NCBI GenBank assembly: GCA_037045455.1
Contig: JBAOIN010000007.1
Span: 1-64,000, forward strand
Direction: 5' to 3'
DNA: 64,000 nt
Origin: JADKAV01 sp037045455
GTDB lineage: Bacteria; Actinomycetota; Actinomycetes; S36-B12; UBA10799
The position numbers were made by a program, and so were the translations under genes. Shown here in pieces: positions 15,992-24,166 of the stretch (position 1 is its first letter; each line of letters begins with the position of its first letter). The notes below the pieces were generated by a model. The model saw nothing but the letters and a program-made list of their open reading frames with translations. It searched no databases and was not told the DNA's origin.

Positions 15992-16440
15992 AGCGCGTAG
16001 CAGGGGTAGTGCTGACGCTGGCTGCTGTGGGATCACTGGCCTCGTGCGAAAAGCCCGCGCCACGGGTCACGTTCTTCAGCGGCACGTCGACCGCATGGGT
16101 TTCGCCGGTCTGTTTCAGCTGGGACGGCAAGGTCGACGCCCAGCAGTGCATCACCGACGCCGCTGCCCGGGCCGCCAGTGGCCAGACCGGGCGCTTGAAC
16201 GTCGTTCCGGACAACACCGTCGGGATCAGCGTCGATACGTCGGTGGCTGAAGCGGGCTGGACGCCCACGCTGGCCGGCACGGCATTGACCGAGCAGCCGT
16301 TGAACACCACCTACTTCCGCTTCACGTTCCCGCGTGTGCAGGCCAGTGATCAGGGCTACCCGTTGGCCGTCATCTCCGAGGGCGGCGAGCAGCCTGGCGT
16401 GTGGGCGGTCCGGATCGACGTGCAGAAGACCGGTAGCTGA
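15988..16440 (+). CDS. Putative lipoprotein, DUF2771-like
   Basis: The 150-residue protein starts MKRVAGVVLTLAAVGSLASC, a lipoprotein signal with the lipobox Cys at position 20. The mature part has two further Cys residues (SPVCFSW, AQQCIT) that could form a disulfide, and a C-terminal beta-rich segment ending in WAVRIDVQKTGS. Length, position after DUF3027 and the WAVRID ending suggest the DUF2771 family of actinobacteria; this is by memory of the family. Its ATG overlaps the stop of the upstream acidic tail. Confidence 0.65.
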   Translation: MKRVAGVVLTLAAVGSLASCEKPAPRVTFFSGTSTAWVSPVCFSWDGKVDAQQCITDAAARAASGQTGRLNVVPDNTVGISVDTSVAEAGWTPTLAGTALTEQPLNTTYFRFTFPRVQASDQGYPLAVISEGGEQPGVWAVRIDVQKTGS

Positions 16441-16518
16441 ATCCGTTAGATCTTCGAACATCCGTTAGAGGTCCCCATGCGTGGCGCGGTCTAACCGATG
16501 TTCCAAGGTCTAACCGAT
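16441..16518. repeat. Dispersed palindromic repeat, family B (copy 1)
   Basis: The left arm (16441-16469) is ATCCGTTAGA-TCTTCGAAC-ATCCGTTAGA, the same word twice with a 19-nt period. The right arm (16490-16518) is the mirror, TCTAACCGAT twice with the same period. It fills the gap between the convergent lipoprotein and cold-shock genes and starts at the first base after the stop codon. Confidence 0.78.
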
Positions 16519-16535
16519 GGGAGCTCGGCTCGACA

Positions 16536-16913
16536 TCAGACGTCCAACTGGTCGGCCACGGCGCGCAACAACCTGGCCGTCTTGGCGGCCTTGGCGTCCT
16601 CCGGGTAGCGGCCAGCCTTCAGCGAGGACGCGACGCCGTCCAGCAGTTTGATCAGGTCCTCCACGACGGGGCCCATCTCGTCGGCGGGCCGGCGCCGAGC
16701 CTTGGTCACGCTGACCTGCTCCAGCAGGCTCACCGACAGCGCCTGCTTGCCCTTGCGGCCGTCCACCACGCCGAACTCCACGCGCGCTCCGGGGCGCAGC
16801 ACGACGCCGGGCTCCAACGCGCTGGCGTGGACGAAGACCTCGTCACCGTCCTCGGCGGCGAGGAAGCCGAAGCCCTTCTCGGTGTCGAACCACTTGACTG
16901 TGCCGGATGGCAT
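16536..16913 (-). CDS. Cold-shock domain protein with C-terminal extension
   Basis: The 125-residue protein has an N-terminal cold-shock domain with both RNA-binding motifs (GTVKWFDTEKGFGFL and DEVFVHASAL) and a C-terminal region of about 55 residues with charged helices (PVVEDLIKLLDGVASSL). The same two-part design is found in mycobacterial CspB (Rv0871), whose neighbourhood also includes DUF3027, serC and citA. It probably chaperones single-stranded RNA. AAGGAG lies 7 nt before the ATG at 16913. Confidence 0.92.
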   Translation of the reverse strand: MPSGTVKWFDTEKGFGFLAAEDGDEVFVHASALEPGVVLRPGARVEFGVVDGRKGKQALSVSLLEQVSVTKARRRPADEMGPVVEDLIKLLDGVASSLKAGRYPEDAKAAKTARLLRAVADQLDV

Positions 16914-17027
16914 GGCAGCACTCCTTGTGCAATGGGGGAATGTCGGAAGTCTACTAGGGAACCGGAGAATAGCCATGTCCCCGGCCGCCACACCCCTGGC
17001 GGAAAGCCTGCCTGGCCGGTGGAGTGG

Positions 17028-17104
17028 CAATCGGTGAGAATGGGCATCCGTGAGCACCACGGGCGGATTGTGGGTAACCGATGCCCGGAAGGCTCACGGG
17101 TCGG
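17028..17104. repeat. Dispersed palindromic repeat, family A (copy 3)
   Basis: The left arm (17028-17057) has ATCGGTGAGA and ATCCGTGAGC (16-nt period here). The right arm (17074-17104) is GTAACCGATGCCCGGAAGGC followed by TCACGGGTCGG. It lies 3' of deoC and 5' of the cold-shock gene, both on the minus strand. Confidence 0.72.
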
Positions 17105-17118
17105 CTGCTGAACCCCGA

Positions 17119-17790
17119 TCAGTAGTCGCCGTCTGCGGACCCGCCGGCCAGCACTGCCGCTGTGCCTGACAGCCCGAGTCGCGATGCGCCGGCCTCCACC
17201 ATCTGCACTGCGGCGTCCCAACTGCGGATCCCTCCGCTAGCCTTGACGCCCAGTGCATCCCCGACCGTCCGGCGCATCAGCTCGACCGCGTGGGCAGAGG
17301 CGCCGCCGGCGGGATGGAAGCCGGTGGAGGTCTTGACGAAGTCCGCGCCGGCGTCGGCGCTGGCCCGGCATACGGCCACGATCTGCTCGTCGGTCAGCGC
17401 CGCGGACTCGATGATCACCTTGAGCACAGTCGCCGGGATGGCCTCCCGCACGGCCAGCACGTCCGCGTGCACTGCACCGAAATCACCACTCACGGCGTTG
17501 CCGATGTCGATCACCATGTCGACCTCGTCGGCACCCTCGGTGACCGACCGAGCGGCTTCCACTGCCTTGATCGCGGGCTTGTGCTTGCCGCTGGGGAAGC
17601 CGCAGACGGTCGCAACCTTGACGCCGTGCAGGGCATCGAGGGACACCGGCAGGAAGGACGGGGAGATGCAGACGCTGAACACGCCCAGTTCCACCGCCTC
17701 CTGGCACAGCGCTTGCACGTCGGCGGTCGTCGCCTCCGGCTTGAGCAGGGTGTGGTCGACCATTCCGGCAAGTTCTGCGGGGGTGATCAC
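17119..17790 (-). CDS. deoC: Deoxyribose-phosphate aldolase
   Basis: The 223-residue class I aldolase splits 2-deoxyribose 5-phosphate to acetaldehyde and glyceraldehyde 3-phosphate. It shows VDHTLLKPEAT, ATVCGFPSGKHK, EVDMVIDIGNAVSGD, LKVIIESAALTDE (with the Schiff-base-forming Lys region) and ADFVKTSTGFHPAGGAS, then GVKASGGIR. The GTG start has GAGGAG 7 nt upstream. It closes a minus-strand unit that begins with purine nucleoside phosphorylase, so the unit covers deoxynucleoside salvage: base release, pentose phosphate handling and aldol cleavage. Confidence 0.96.
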   Translation of the reverse strand: MITPAELAGMVDHTLLKPEATTADVQALCQEAVELGVFSVCISPSFLPVSLDALHGVKVATVCGFPSGKHKPAIKAVEAARSVTEGADEVDMVIDIGNAVSGDFGAVHADVLAVREAIPATVLKVIIESAALTDEQIVAVCRASADAGADFVKTSTGFHPAGGASAHAVELMRRTVGDALGVKASGGIRSWDAAVQMVEAGASRLGLSGTAAVLAGGSADGDY

Positions 17791-17805
17791 TATGGGCTCC
17801 TCGGG

Positions 17806-18450
17806 TCAGTAGGCGATGAACTCGATGCGGTTACCGAACGGGTCGTTCGTGTGACAGCGTCGCACCTCAGGGATGTCCGTCGCATCTGTCACGTCATACC
17901 CTGCGCTATCCAATCGCGCGACGAGTTGTTCGTAGTCGCGGACCATGATGCCCGGGTGGGCCTTGCGGGCAGGCCGGAAGTCGGACTCGACACCGAGGTG
18001 CAGATTCAGCGCCTCTCCGGAAAGCCACAGCCCACCCCGCGCGGCCAACGCAGGTGGCTTCGGGGTTTCGGCCATGCCGACCACGTCGATCCAGAAAGCA
18101 CGCGCGGTGTCCTCCGAGCCCGGCGGAATCGCGAGCTGGACATGGTCGAGCGCGAAGTCCGGCGCGGCGCTCAAAGAGACGTCGTCAACGACCAGCACGT
18201 CCACGCCCTCGGCCAGACTGTCGCCGAAGATCTGCAGGGCCGTCTCCCGGACGTCGTCCGGCACGTCAGCGGCACCCGTCCACACGAGCAGAGTCGGGCC
18301 GGTCCCGAAGTCCCGCAGGCATTCCTCGAAAGCGTCCCAGTTACCGCCGAAGTAGTCCGGGAAGTGCAGGTCGCGCGCACACGCTGCCAGGAATGCGGCC
18401 TTGTCGCCGGCGCCGCGGGTGTCGAGCGCGACGATGTCCGGTGACGTCAC
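17806..18450 (-). CDS. Barstar-like RNase inhibitor fused to a glyoxalase/VOC domain
   Basis: The 214-residue protein is a two-domain fusion. Residues 1-95 look like barstar: FPDYFGGNWDAFEECLRDF (about 30-48) reproduces the barnase-binding helix, including N37, W38 and D39 at the same numbers as in barstar. Residues about 100-214 are a VOC fold, with LDHVQLAIP (H103), FWIDVVGM, LHLGV and a closing NDPFGNRIEFIA (E210) typical of glyoxalase/bleomycin-resistance proteins. The GTG start overlaps the stop of the upstream secreted RNase gene (GTGA), so the pair is an RNase with its cytoplasmic inhibitor. The role of the VOC domain is unknown. Confidence 0.88.
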   Translation of the reverse strand: MTSPDIVALDTRGAGDKAAFLAACARDLHFPDYFGGNWDAFEECLRDFGTGPTLLVWTGAADVPDDVRETALQIFGDSLAEGVDVLVVDDVSLSAAPDFALDHVQLAIPPGSEDTARAFWIDVVGMAETPKPPALAARGGLWLSGEALNLHLGVESDFRPARKAHPGIMVRDYEQLVARLDSAGYDVTDATDIPEVRRCHTNDPFGNRIEFIAY

Positions 18451-18846
18451 GGGATCACCTCCGAGAAGGATTGGTAGTGGTCATCGGTGTAGTAGTACGT
18501 GCCGTCCTCGCCGACCACGAAATCGGCGAGCGCCACGGTCGGATGACCCAGGCGTGACGACCGTGTATTCGCGGTACCAGCCGTAGTCCTCGTCGGGCAA
18601 GTTGCCCTCCCGGTTGCCGAACACGGCGTCGTCCTGGCTGTACTTGTACGGTCCGCCCTGCTCGATCACCTCGTAGGCCTGTTGCGCTTCGGGCGGCAGG
18701 CTGGACAGTGGGACGGTCGGCAGGCCGCTGGTTCCGGTCTCGCTATGGGCGGCGGCGCTCGGGGTTTCGGTGGCCGCCGTGGTGCCGCCGGCGCAACCGG
18801 TCAGAGCCAGGAGCAGGGTGACGCAGGCCAGGAGCGCCCGCCTCAT
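18447..18846 (-). CDS. Secreted guanyl-specific (RNase Sa/barnase-type) ribonuclease lipoprotein (frameshifted)
   Basis: The protein of about 132 residues begins with a lipoprotein signal (MRRALLACVTLLLALTGCAG, Cys18) and a Ser/Thr-rich linker, then a compact RNase domain: LPPEAQQAYEVIEQGGPYKY, FGNREGNLP, YREYTVVTPGSSDRGARR and, in the next frame, FVVGEDGTYYYTDDHYQSF. E93, the R104/R107/R108 cluster and the His of DDHYQSF are the expected catalytic set (Glu54, Arg69 and His85 of RNase Sa). One extra T in CGATTTCGTGG near 18535 separates the frames; without it the protein ends at TGA 18447-18449, overlapping the barstar start. Its start overlaps the phosphohexomutase gene. Confidence 0.85.
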
Positions 18847-20465
18847 ACAGCCGCCAGGAACCGCTCGAGGCCAGCCCGCAGTTCCAGCATCCGGGCGGTC
18901 GCCCGGGCCCGGTCGGCAGCCAGATCCCCGGTGCGCTCGACCACCTCGAGGTAGACCTTGAGCTTCGCCTCGGTGCCACTGGGCCGGGCCACCACCCGAC
19001 CACCGCCGGCCAGGGTGAGCCGCAGGCCCTCGGTGGGGGGCAGGCCGGTTGCCGCGCTGTCCGTCAGGTCGGTGACCCCGGCCAGATCGGCGATCGCGTC
19101 CTGCGGCCGGGCCTGCAGTGCTGCCAGCGCCCGGTCGCGATCGGACAGGTCCTGGACTCGAATGCTGATCTGGTCGGTCAGGTAGACGCCATGTTCGGCG
19201 GCCAGGTCATCGAGCAGGCTGGCCACCGTCCGGCCCTGATTGCCCAACCACGCCGCGAGTTCCAGCATCCGCACCGATGCGCTGATGCCGTCCTTGTCGC
19301 GCACCGCTTCCGGGTCCACGCAGTAGCCCAGCGCTTCCTCGTAGCCATACACGATGTCGTCGGGCCGGGTGATCCACTTGAAGCCTGTCAGCGTCTGCCG
19401 GAAGCCAAGTCCCGCTGCTTCGGCGATCGTCTGCAGCATCGAACTCGACACGATCGTGGTGACCAGGCTGCCGCTGACCGGACCGCGCTGTGCCTGCCAC
19501 CACCCCAGCAGCACGCCGACCTCGTCACCGCGCAACATCCGCCATCCGTCGCCGGTCGGGATACCGACGGCACACCTGTCGGCATCGGGGTCGTTGGCGA
19601 TGATCAGGTCCGCATCCACTCGCTCCGCTGCGGCCAGCGCGAGGTCCATGGCACCCGGTTCCTCTGGGTTCGGAAATGCCACGGTCGGGAACGCGGGGTC
19701 CGGCTCGAACTGCTCGGCCACCGAGTGCAGTTCCACGAATCCGAGCCGCTGGCACACCGTCTCGAACAGCGCACCACCCACGCCGTGCATCGCGGTGTAG
19801 ACCACGGTCAGCCGCGCGTTGCCGGTGTGGGCGGGATCGGCCAGCGACACCACACGGGCGAGGTATTCGTCCACCACCGTCTCGTCCAGCGTGGTCCAGG
19901 CATCTGACTGCGGAATCTGGGCGTACGGCGGCTGCGCGGCGATGCGCGCCGAGATCTCGGCGTCCGCCGGCGGCACGATCTGCATGCCATCGCCCAAGTA
20001 GACCTTGTAACCGTTGTCCTGCGGGGGGTTGTGGCTCGCGGTCACCACCACGCCGGCGTCAGCGCCCCGGGCCTTGATCGCGTAGGCCAGCACCGGCGTC
20101 GGCAGATTGCGGGGGAGGACCTCCGCCTCGAGCCCGGCCCCGGCCGCGATGGCGGCGGTGAGTTCGGCGAAAGCCTTGGAGTTGCGGCGGGCGTCGTAGC
20201 CGACCAAGATCCGCGCACCTCCGGTGTCCTTGACGTACTGGCACAAGCCCGCCGCGGCCTTCGCGACCACGATGTGGTTCATGGCCGCAGGGCCGGGACC
20301 CAAGGGTCCCCGCAGTCCCGCAGTGCCGAAGGTCAGGGGTCCCGCGAACGCGATTGCCAGGGCTGCTTGGTCGTCGGCGTCGAGAAGCGCCTGTAGGTCG
20401 TCGCGGGTCTGGGGATCGGGGTCCTCGGCCAGCCAGGCCTGTGCCTGCGCGAGTAGGTCGGTCAC
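18843..20465 (-). CDS. pmmB: Phosphoglucomutase/phosphomannomutase
   Basis: The 540-residue alpha-D-phosphohexomutase moves phosphate between C1 and C6 of hexoses or C1 and C5 of pentoses. It has the phosphoserine loop VVTASHNPPQDNGYKVY, the metal-binding loop ANDPDADRCAVG, the sugar loop GYEEALGYCVDP and the phosphate-binding RPSGTEAKLKVYLEV. The context between purine nucleoside phosphorylase and deoC suggests phosphopentomutase activity on ribose or deoxyribose 1-phosphate, linking the two; mycobacterial Rv3308 has the same neighbour. It overlaps its neighbours by 4 nt on both sides. Confidence 0.93.
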   Translation of the reverse strand: MTDLLAQAQAWLAEDPDPQTRDDLQALLDADDQAALAIAFAGPLTFGTAGLRGPLGPGPAAMNHIVVAKAAAGLCQYVKDTGGARILVGYDARRNSKAFAELTAAIAAGAGLEAEVLPRNLPTPVLAYAIKARGADAGVVVTASHNPPQDNGYKVYLGDGMQIVPPADAEISARIAAQPPYAQIPQSDAWTTLDETVVDEYLARVVSLADPAHTGNARLTVVYTAMHGVGGALFETVCQRLGFVELHSVAEQFEPDPAFPTVAFPNPEEPGAMDLALAAAERVDADLIIANDPDADRCAVGIPTGDGWRMLRGDEVGVLLGWWQAQRGPVSGSLVTTIVSSSMLQTIAEAAGLGFRQTLTGFKWITRPDDIVYGYEEALGYCVDPEAVRDKDGISASVRMLELAAWLGNQGRTVASLLDDLAAEHGVYLTDQISIRVQDLSDRDRALAALQARPQDAIADLAGVTDLTDSAATGLPPTEGLRLTLAGGGRVVARPSGTEAKLKVYLEVVERTGDLAADRARATARMLELRAGLERFLAAV

Positions 20466-21253
20466 ATCCGCTCCAGGATCTGGCTCAGCATCGTCGCAAG
20501 CCGGGCCCCGGCATCCTGTCCGGCCTGCAGGACCTCGGCATGGTGCAACGCCTCACCCGTCATGCCGGCGGCGGCGTTGGTGACAAGCGACAGACCGAGG
20601 ATCTCCAGGCCGGCCGCGCGGGCGGCGATGGCTTCGAGCACCGTCGACATGCCCACCAGGTCGGCGCCCAGAATGCCTGCCATCCGTACCTCCGCCGGTG
20701 TCTCGTACTGCGGCCCGGGGAACTGGGCGTACACACCCCCGTCCAGATCAGGGTCGACGCTCAGGGCAATGTCGCGCAGCCGCCGTGAGTACGTCTGTGT
20801 CATGTCGACAAAGTTCGCGCCGACCAGTGGCGTGCGGCCGGTGAGGTTGATGTGGTCGTCGATGATGACCGGTGTGCCCGGCGCCCACTCGGGGTTCAGT
20901 CCGCCGCACCCGTTGGTGAGCACGATGGCCTGGCAACCGGCTGCGGCCGCCGTGCGCACGCCGTGCACGACCGCTTCCACGCCGCGGCCTTCGTAGTAGT
21001 GGGTACGGCCGGCGAAGAACAGCACGTTCTTGTCGCCGACTCGGCAGCTGCGCAGGGAACCGCTGTGGCCCACGACCGCAGATGCGGTGAAGCCGGGCAG
21101 GTCCGGGTACGCAATGTCGGCGGTCACCTCGAACGCGTCCGCCGCGCCGCCCCAGCCGCTGCCCAGCACCACCGCGGTGTCATGCCGCGAAACTCCGGTG
21201 CGTTCGGCGATGGTCTGCGCGGCCTGGTGTGCCAGTTCGTCCCAGTTCGTCAC
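20462..21253 (-). CDS. deoD: Purine nucleoside phosphorylase
   Basis: The protein (263 residues from GTG 21253) is a trimeric-type PNP releasing purine base and (deoxy)ribose 1-phosphate. It shows VVLGSGWGGAAD, GFTASAVVGHSGSLRSC, FFAGRTHYYEG, LTNGCGGLNPEWAPGTPVII, DHINLTGRTPLVG, AQFPGPQYETPAEVRM, DLVGMSTVLEAIAAR and SLVTNAAAGM. GTG 21262 is also in frame, but TAGGGT placed 7 nt before GTG 21253 suggests a leaderless start there. It leads the nucleoside-salvage unit that also contains the RNase/barstar pair. Confidence 0.95.
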   Translation of the reverse strand: MTNWDELAHQAAQTIAERTGVSRHDTAVVLGSGWGGAADAFEVTADIAYPDLPGFTASAVVGHSGSLRSCRVGDKNVLFFAGRTHYYEGRGVEAVVHGVRTAAAAGCQAIVLTNGCGGLNPEWAPGTPVIIDDHINLTGRTPLVGANFVDMTQTYSRRLRDIALSVDPDLDGGVYAQFPGPQYETPAEVRMAGILGADLVGMSTVLEAIAARAAGLEILGLSLVTNAAAGMTGEALHHAEVLQAGQDAGARLATMLSQILERM

Positions 21254-21260
21254 AGTGCTC

Positions 21261-21266
21261 ACCCTA
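21261..21266 (-). promoter_or_regulatory. Leaderless-type -10 element of the nucleoside-salvage operon
   Basis: On the minus strand TAGGGT is followed by 7 nt and the GTG at 21253. Confidence 0.5.
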
Positions 21267-21304
21267 TGGGCTGGGCACCGGTGTTAACAGGTGGTCGCTG
21301 ATCC

Positions 21305-22261
21305 TCAGGCCGGCTCGCGGAAGCCTGCGAAACAGGCCCGATATGCCGAAGGCGTCGTCCCGCGTACGGTCTTGAAGTGGTGTCGCATCAAAGTGGCGTC
21401 ACCCAGGCCCGCTTGGGCGGCGACCTCATCCAGCGACAAGGTGGTTGTCTCCAGCAGACGGGCAGCCGCTGCGACCCGTTGCTGAAGCAGCCACTTGTAC
21501 GGTGTGGTGCCGGTCTCGGCCGTGAAGCGGCGGGCGAACGTGCGCGGCGTCATCCACATCCGGTGTGCCATCTCGGCCACCGTGATCTCCTCACTCAGGT
21601 TCGCGTGCAGCCAGGACAGCAGAGGGGCCAGGCTCTCGGGCATTGGCGGCAGCGGGCTTTCGATGTACTGTGCCTGGCCACCGTCGCGATGCGGAGGCAC
21701 AACCATGCGCCGTGCCACGATCCCGGCCACGGCGTCGCCGTACTCCTGACGCAGCAGGTACAGCCCGGCGTCGATTCCGGCCGCGGTCCCCGCACTTGTG
21801 TAGACCGGGCCGTCCTGGACGTAGAGCACGTCGGGGTTGACTCGTGCTCGCGGATACCGTTGTGCGAGTTCCTCCGCGTGCATCCAGTGGGTTGTGCAGT
21901 CGCGGTCGTCCAGCAGTCCAGCCTCCCCGAGCACGAATGCCCCGGAGCACACGGAGAGGATCTTGCCGCCGCGGGAAACCGTTTCTCGCAACAGCTCGAG
22001 GGCAGACTCGGGAACGTGCTGCCACGGCCCCGCTGGGACGCAGATCAGGTCGGCATCGCGGGCAGAATCGAGGCCGTCGGCGATGTCCATGGCAAACCCC
22101 ATCGACGTCGGCACGAGGCCTGGTTCCGGCGTCACCGGCGTGAAGCGGGACACCGGCACGCCCATGTCCGACCGGTCCATCCCGAAGACCTCGCAGAGCA
22201 CACCGAACTCGAACGGGGCGAAGCCGGGAAACACCAACACGGCGACGTGATTCAGGGCCAT
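21305..22261 (-). CDS. GlxA-family transcriptional regulator (DJ-1/PfpI domain plus AraC HTH)
   Basis: The 318-residue protein has an N-terminal DJ-1/PfpI-like domain (VAVLVFPGFAPFEFGVLCEV; nucleophile-elbow-like KILSVCSGAFVLGEAGLLD with Cys) and a C-terminal AraC domain with two helix-turn-helix units (TVAEMAHRMWMTPRTFARRF and LSLDEVAAQAGLGDATLMRH). GlxA-type regulators bind small metabolites in the N-terminal domain and activate nearby catabolic genes. The TTHWMHAEEL segment is a family hallmark. No clear target operon is adjacent. Confidence 0.93.
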   Translation of the reverse strand: MALNHVAVLVFPGFAPFEFGVLCEVFGMDRSDMGVPVSRFTPVTPEPGLVPTSMGFAMDIADGLDSARDADLICVPAGPWQHVPESALELLRETVSRGGKILSVCSGAFVLGEAGLLDDRDCTTHWMHAEELAQRYPRARVNPDVLYVQDGPVYTSAGTAAGIDAGLYLLRQEYGDAVAGIVARRMVVPPHRDGGQAQYIESPLPPMPESLAPLLSWLHANLSEEITVAEMAHRMWMTPRTFARRFTAETGTTPYKWLLQQRVAAAARLLETTTLSLDEVAAQAGLGDATLMRHHFKTVRGTTPSAYRACFAGFREPA

Positions 22262-22341
22262 GCCTTCATTTGGCAGGATATTGCGTCACCATGTCAATTC
22301 CGCCACTAGTGCAAGTCCGGTGGCAGGCGCATGGTGGAGGC

Positions 22342-22518
22342 ATGGAGCTTTTGGTGATTCTCGCAGTCGTGACAGCGTTGTACGCCTACGGCTACTGGCG
22401 CCTGTTCCGCGACGAAGGTCCCCGGTACGCGCCGGGTTCGCACCGCAACTTGGTGGATTCCGCCAGCGAAGAATGGGAACGGCTCACGGCGGGCTGGGCC
22501 CGCGGGAAGCCGATGTGA
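22342..22518 (+). CDS. Small membrane protein
   Basis: The 58-residue protein starts MELLVILAVVTALYAYGYW, one membrane helix, followed by a soluble tail (LFRDEGPRYAPGSHRN, EEWERLTAGWARGK). The ATG at 22342 is preceded by GGTGGAGG at very short spacing; no better start is visible. It is transcribed divergently from the GlxA-type regulator. Function is unknown. Confidence 0.55.
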   Translation: MELLVILAVVTALYAYGYWRLFRDEGPRYAPGSHRNLVDSASEEWERLTAGWARGKPM

Positions 22519-22547
22519 GGCAGGCGTTGGGCTTCGCGGTTAGAACG

Positions 22548-22642
22548 CAATCGGTTAGCGCTCTGGGCATCCGTGAGCATTCCGGGCGCCAAATACCCGC
22601 CCGCGGCGCTAACGGATGCCCGCAATGCTCACGGATCCGGGC
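22548..22642. repeat. Dispersed palindromic repeat, family A (copy 4)
   Basis: The left arm (22548-22588) contains ATCGGTTAGC and ATCCGTGAGC with a 19-nt period. The right arm (22607-22642) is GCTAACGGATGCCCGCAATG followed by CTCACGGATCC. It lies between convergent genes. Confidence 0.76.
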
Positions 22643-22684
22643 AACTGAAGGATCCGATTCAGCAACGGAGGTCGGCACTGCAGT

Positions 22685-23137
22685 TCACGGCCCGATCGAG
22701 TTGCATGGCCTAGTGCGCAGATCCCGCACGTAGTCCTCCGGCGCTCCGGCCTTCTCCGCAGCGTCAGCGATGATCCCCAGGTACCGCGCCGACGGCAGCC
22801 CGCCCTCGTAGGCATTGAGCACGTACAACCACGCCACAACCTCCCCGTCCAGGGTCTGAACGCGCACCCGGATCTTGGAGTAGATGCCGAGCTCGGTGCC
22901 CTCCCACTGGTCCATCAGGTGTTCGTCCAGGCGGTTGACGTCGTAGAGCATGACGAAGACCTGCTGGTCGGGGTCTTCGACCACCGTTGCCAGGGCGCCT
23001 TCCCAGCCGAGATCTTCGCCGCCGAATGTCAGCCGCCAGCCGGCCAGCCAGCCGCTGCCCGCAGCCGGTGAATGCGGGGCGATCTCCAGCATGCGCTCGG
23101 GGTCCATGCTCGATCCGTAGGCGGCATACAGGGTCAC
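22685..23137 (-). CDS. Gamma-glutamylcyclotransferase-like protein
   Basis: The 150-residue protein begins TLYAAYGSSMDPERMLEIAP, the substrate-binding YGS(N/S) loop of the gamma-glutamylcyclotransferase fold, and has GWRLTFGGEDLGWEGALATV, VFVMLYDVN, MDQWEGTELGIYSKI (acidic catalytic region) and a C-terminal PSARYLGIIADAA. The nearest mycobacterial counterpart by context is Rv3304 beside lpdA. It may act on gamma-glutamyl peptides such as mycothiol-related or glutathione-like amines; the substrate is not known. Confidence 0.85.
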   Translation of the reverse strand: MTLYAAYGSSMDPERMLEIAPHSPAAGSGWLAGWRLTFGGEDLGWEGALATVVEDPDQQVFVMLYDVNRLDEHLMDQWEGTELGIYSKIRVRVQTLDGEVVAWLYVLNAYEGGLPSARYLGIIADAAEKAGAPEDYVRDLRTRPCNSIGP

Positions 23138-23143
23138 GGTGGA

Positions 23144-23149
23144 AGGGTA
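23144..23149 (-). promoter_or_regulatory. Leaderless-type -10 element of the cyclotransferase-like gene
   Basis: Minus-strand TACCCT lies 6 nt before the GTG at 23137. Confidence 0.6.
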
Positions 23150-23181
23150 GCGGCCCGCGCGCGACGGTGATGCAATCGACC

Positions 23182-24091
23182 ATGAGCAATCTTGAGGAGC
23201 ACCCCTCCGAACGGGAATGCCAGTCGACCGTTTCGCCGTTGCCGGAGCTGCTGGAGCCGCGCGAGGTGCCGCTCGGAGGTCCGCGCGCGATGACGGTGCG
23301 CAGGACCTTGCCGCACAAGCGGATCAGGACGGTTGGGGCTTGGTGCTTCGTCGACCATTACGGTCCGGAACGCACCCGCATGACCGTTCCGCCGCACCCG
23401 CACATCGGGTTGCAGACTGTGTCCTGGTTGCTGTCCGGGGAGGTCGAGCACCGGGACAGCCTCGGCTCGCTGCAGCGCGTTCGGCCCGGTGAACTGAACC
23501 TCATGACGGCCGGGCACGGCATTGCGCATTCGGAGTACTCCGTTGACGACGGGCCTCTGCACGGGGTGCAACTGTGGGTGGCGCTGCCGGACGCCGACCG
23601 GGACGCACCGCCGGCCTTCGGCCATCACGCCGATCTGCCCGCCACCGAAGGAGTGCGGGTCATCGTCGGTGAACTGGCCGGGATGCGCTCACCCGCGCAG
23701 GTGTTCTCGCCGCTGGTCGGTGCGCAGACCTCGGCTGACGTTGCGCTGCCACTCGAGCTGGACTTCGAGTACGCCGTGCTGGCACTCGACGGACCGGTCG
23801 ACGTCAACGGATACCCAGTGCCACACGGTGGGTTGCAGTACCTGGGCTGGGGGATTCCCGAGGTGCGCATCACCGGTGGCCAGCGCGCTGCTGCTGGGAG
23901 GCGAGCCGATGCGAGAACACCTGCTGATGTGGTGGAACTTCGTGGGCCGCACTCACGACGAGATCGTGCAGGCACGCGAGCAGTGGCAGGCGGGGGATGC
24001 CCGGTTCCCAGAAGTTCCCGATGACCCGAATCCGCGGCTGCCGGCCCCGCCGATGCCGGGTGTGGCACTCAAGCCGCGGCCGTCGCGCTGA
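23182..24091 (+). CDS. Pirin family protein (frameshifted)
   Basis: Two frames give a pirin of about 300 residues. Frame 1 carries TVRRTLPHKRIRTVGAWCFV, HYGPERTRMTVPPHPHIGLQ with the metal-binding His residues, GEVEHRDSLGS, MTAGHGIAHSEYS and LPADADRDAPP-type cupin sequence to about 23880. Frame 2 continues LLLGGEPMREHLLMWWNFVG and NPRLPAPPMPG, the usual pirin C-terminus. One base too many near 23885 (CAGCGCGCTG) explains the switch. The ATG at 23182 is the first reasonable start. Pirins are cupin metalloproteins, some with quercetinase activity. Confidence 0.87.
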
Positions 24092-24166
24092 AGACCTGTC
24101 CATCCGACAAAGCTCGGGTCAAGCGTGAAAGCCCGAACCTTCACAGGTGGCAACACGGTGCCGCCA

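Noticed and set aside
24092..24166. Strong terminator between pirin and the NHEJ polymerase gene
   Set aside because: Only weak inverted repeats (ACCTGT/ACAGGT and a GC-rich imperfect stem) are present, so it is not listed as a feature.
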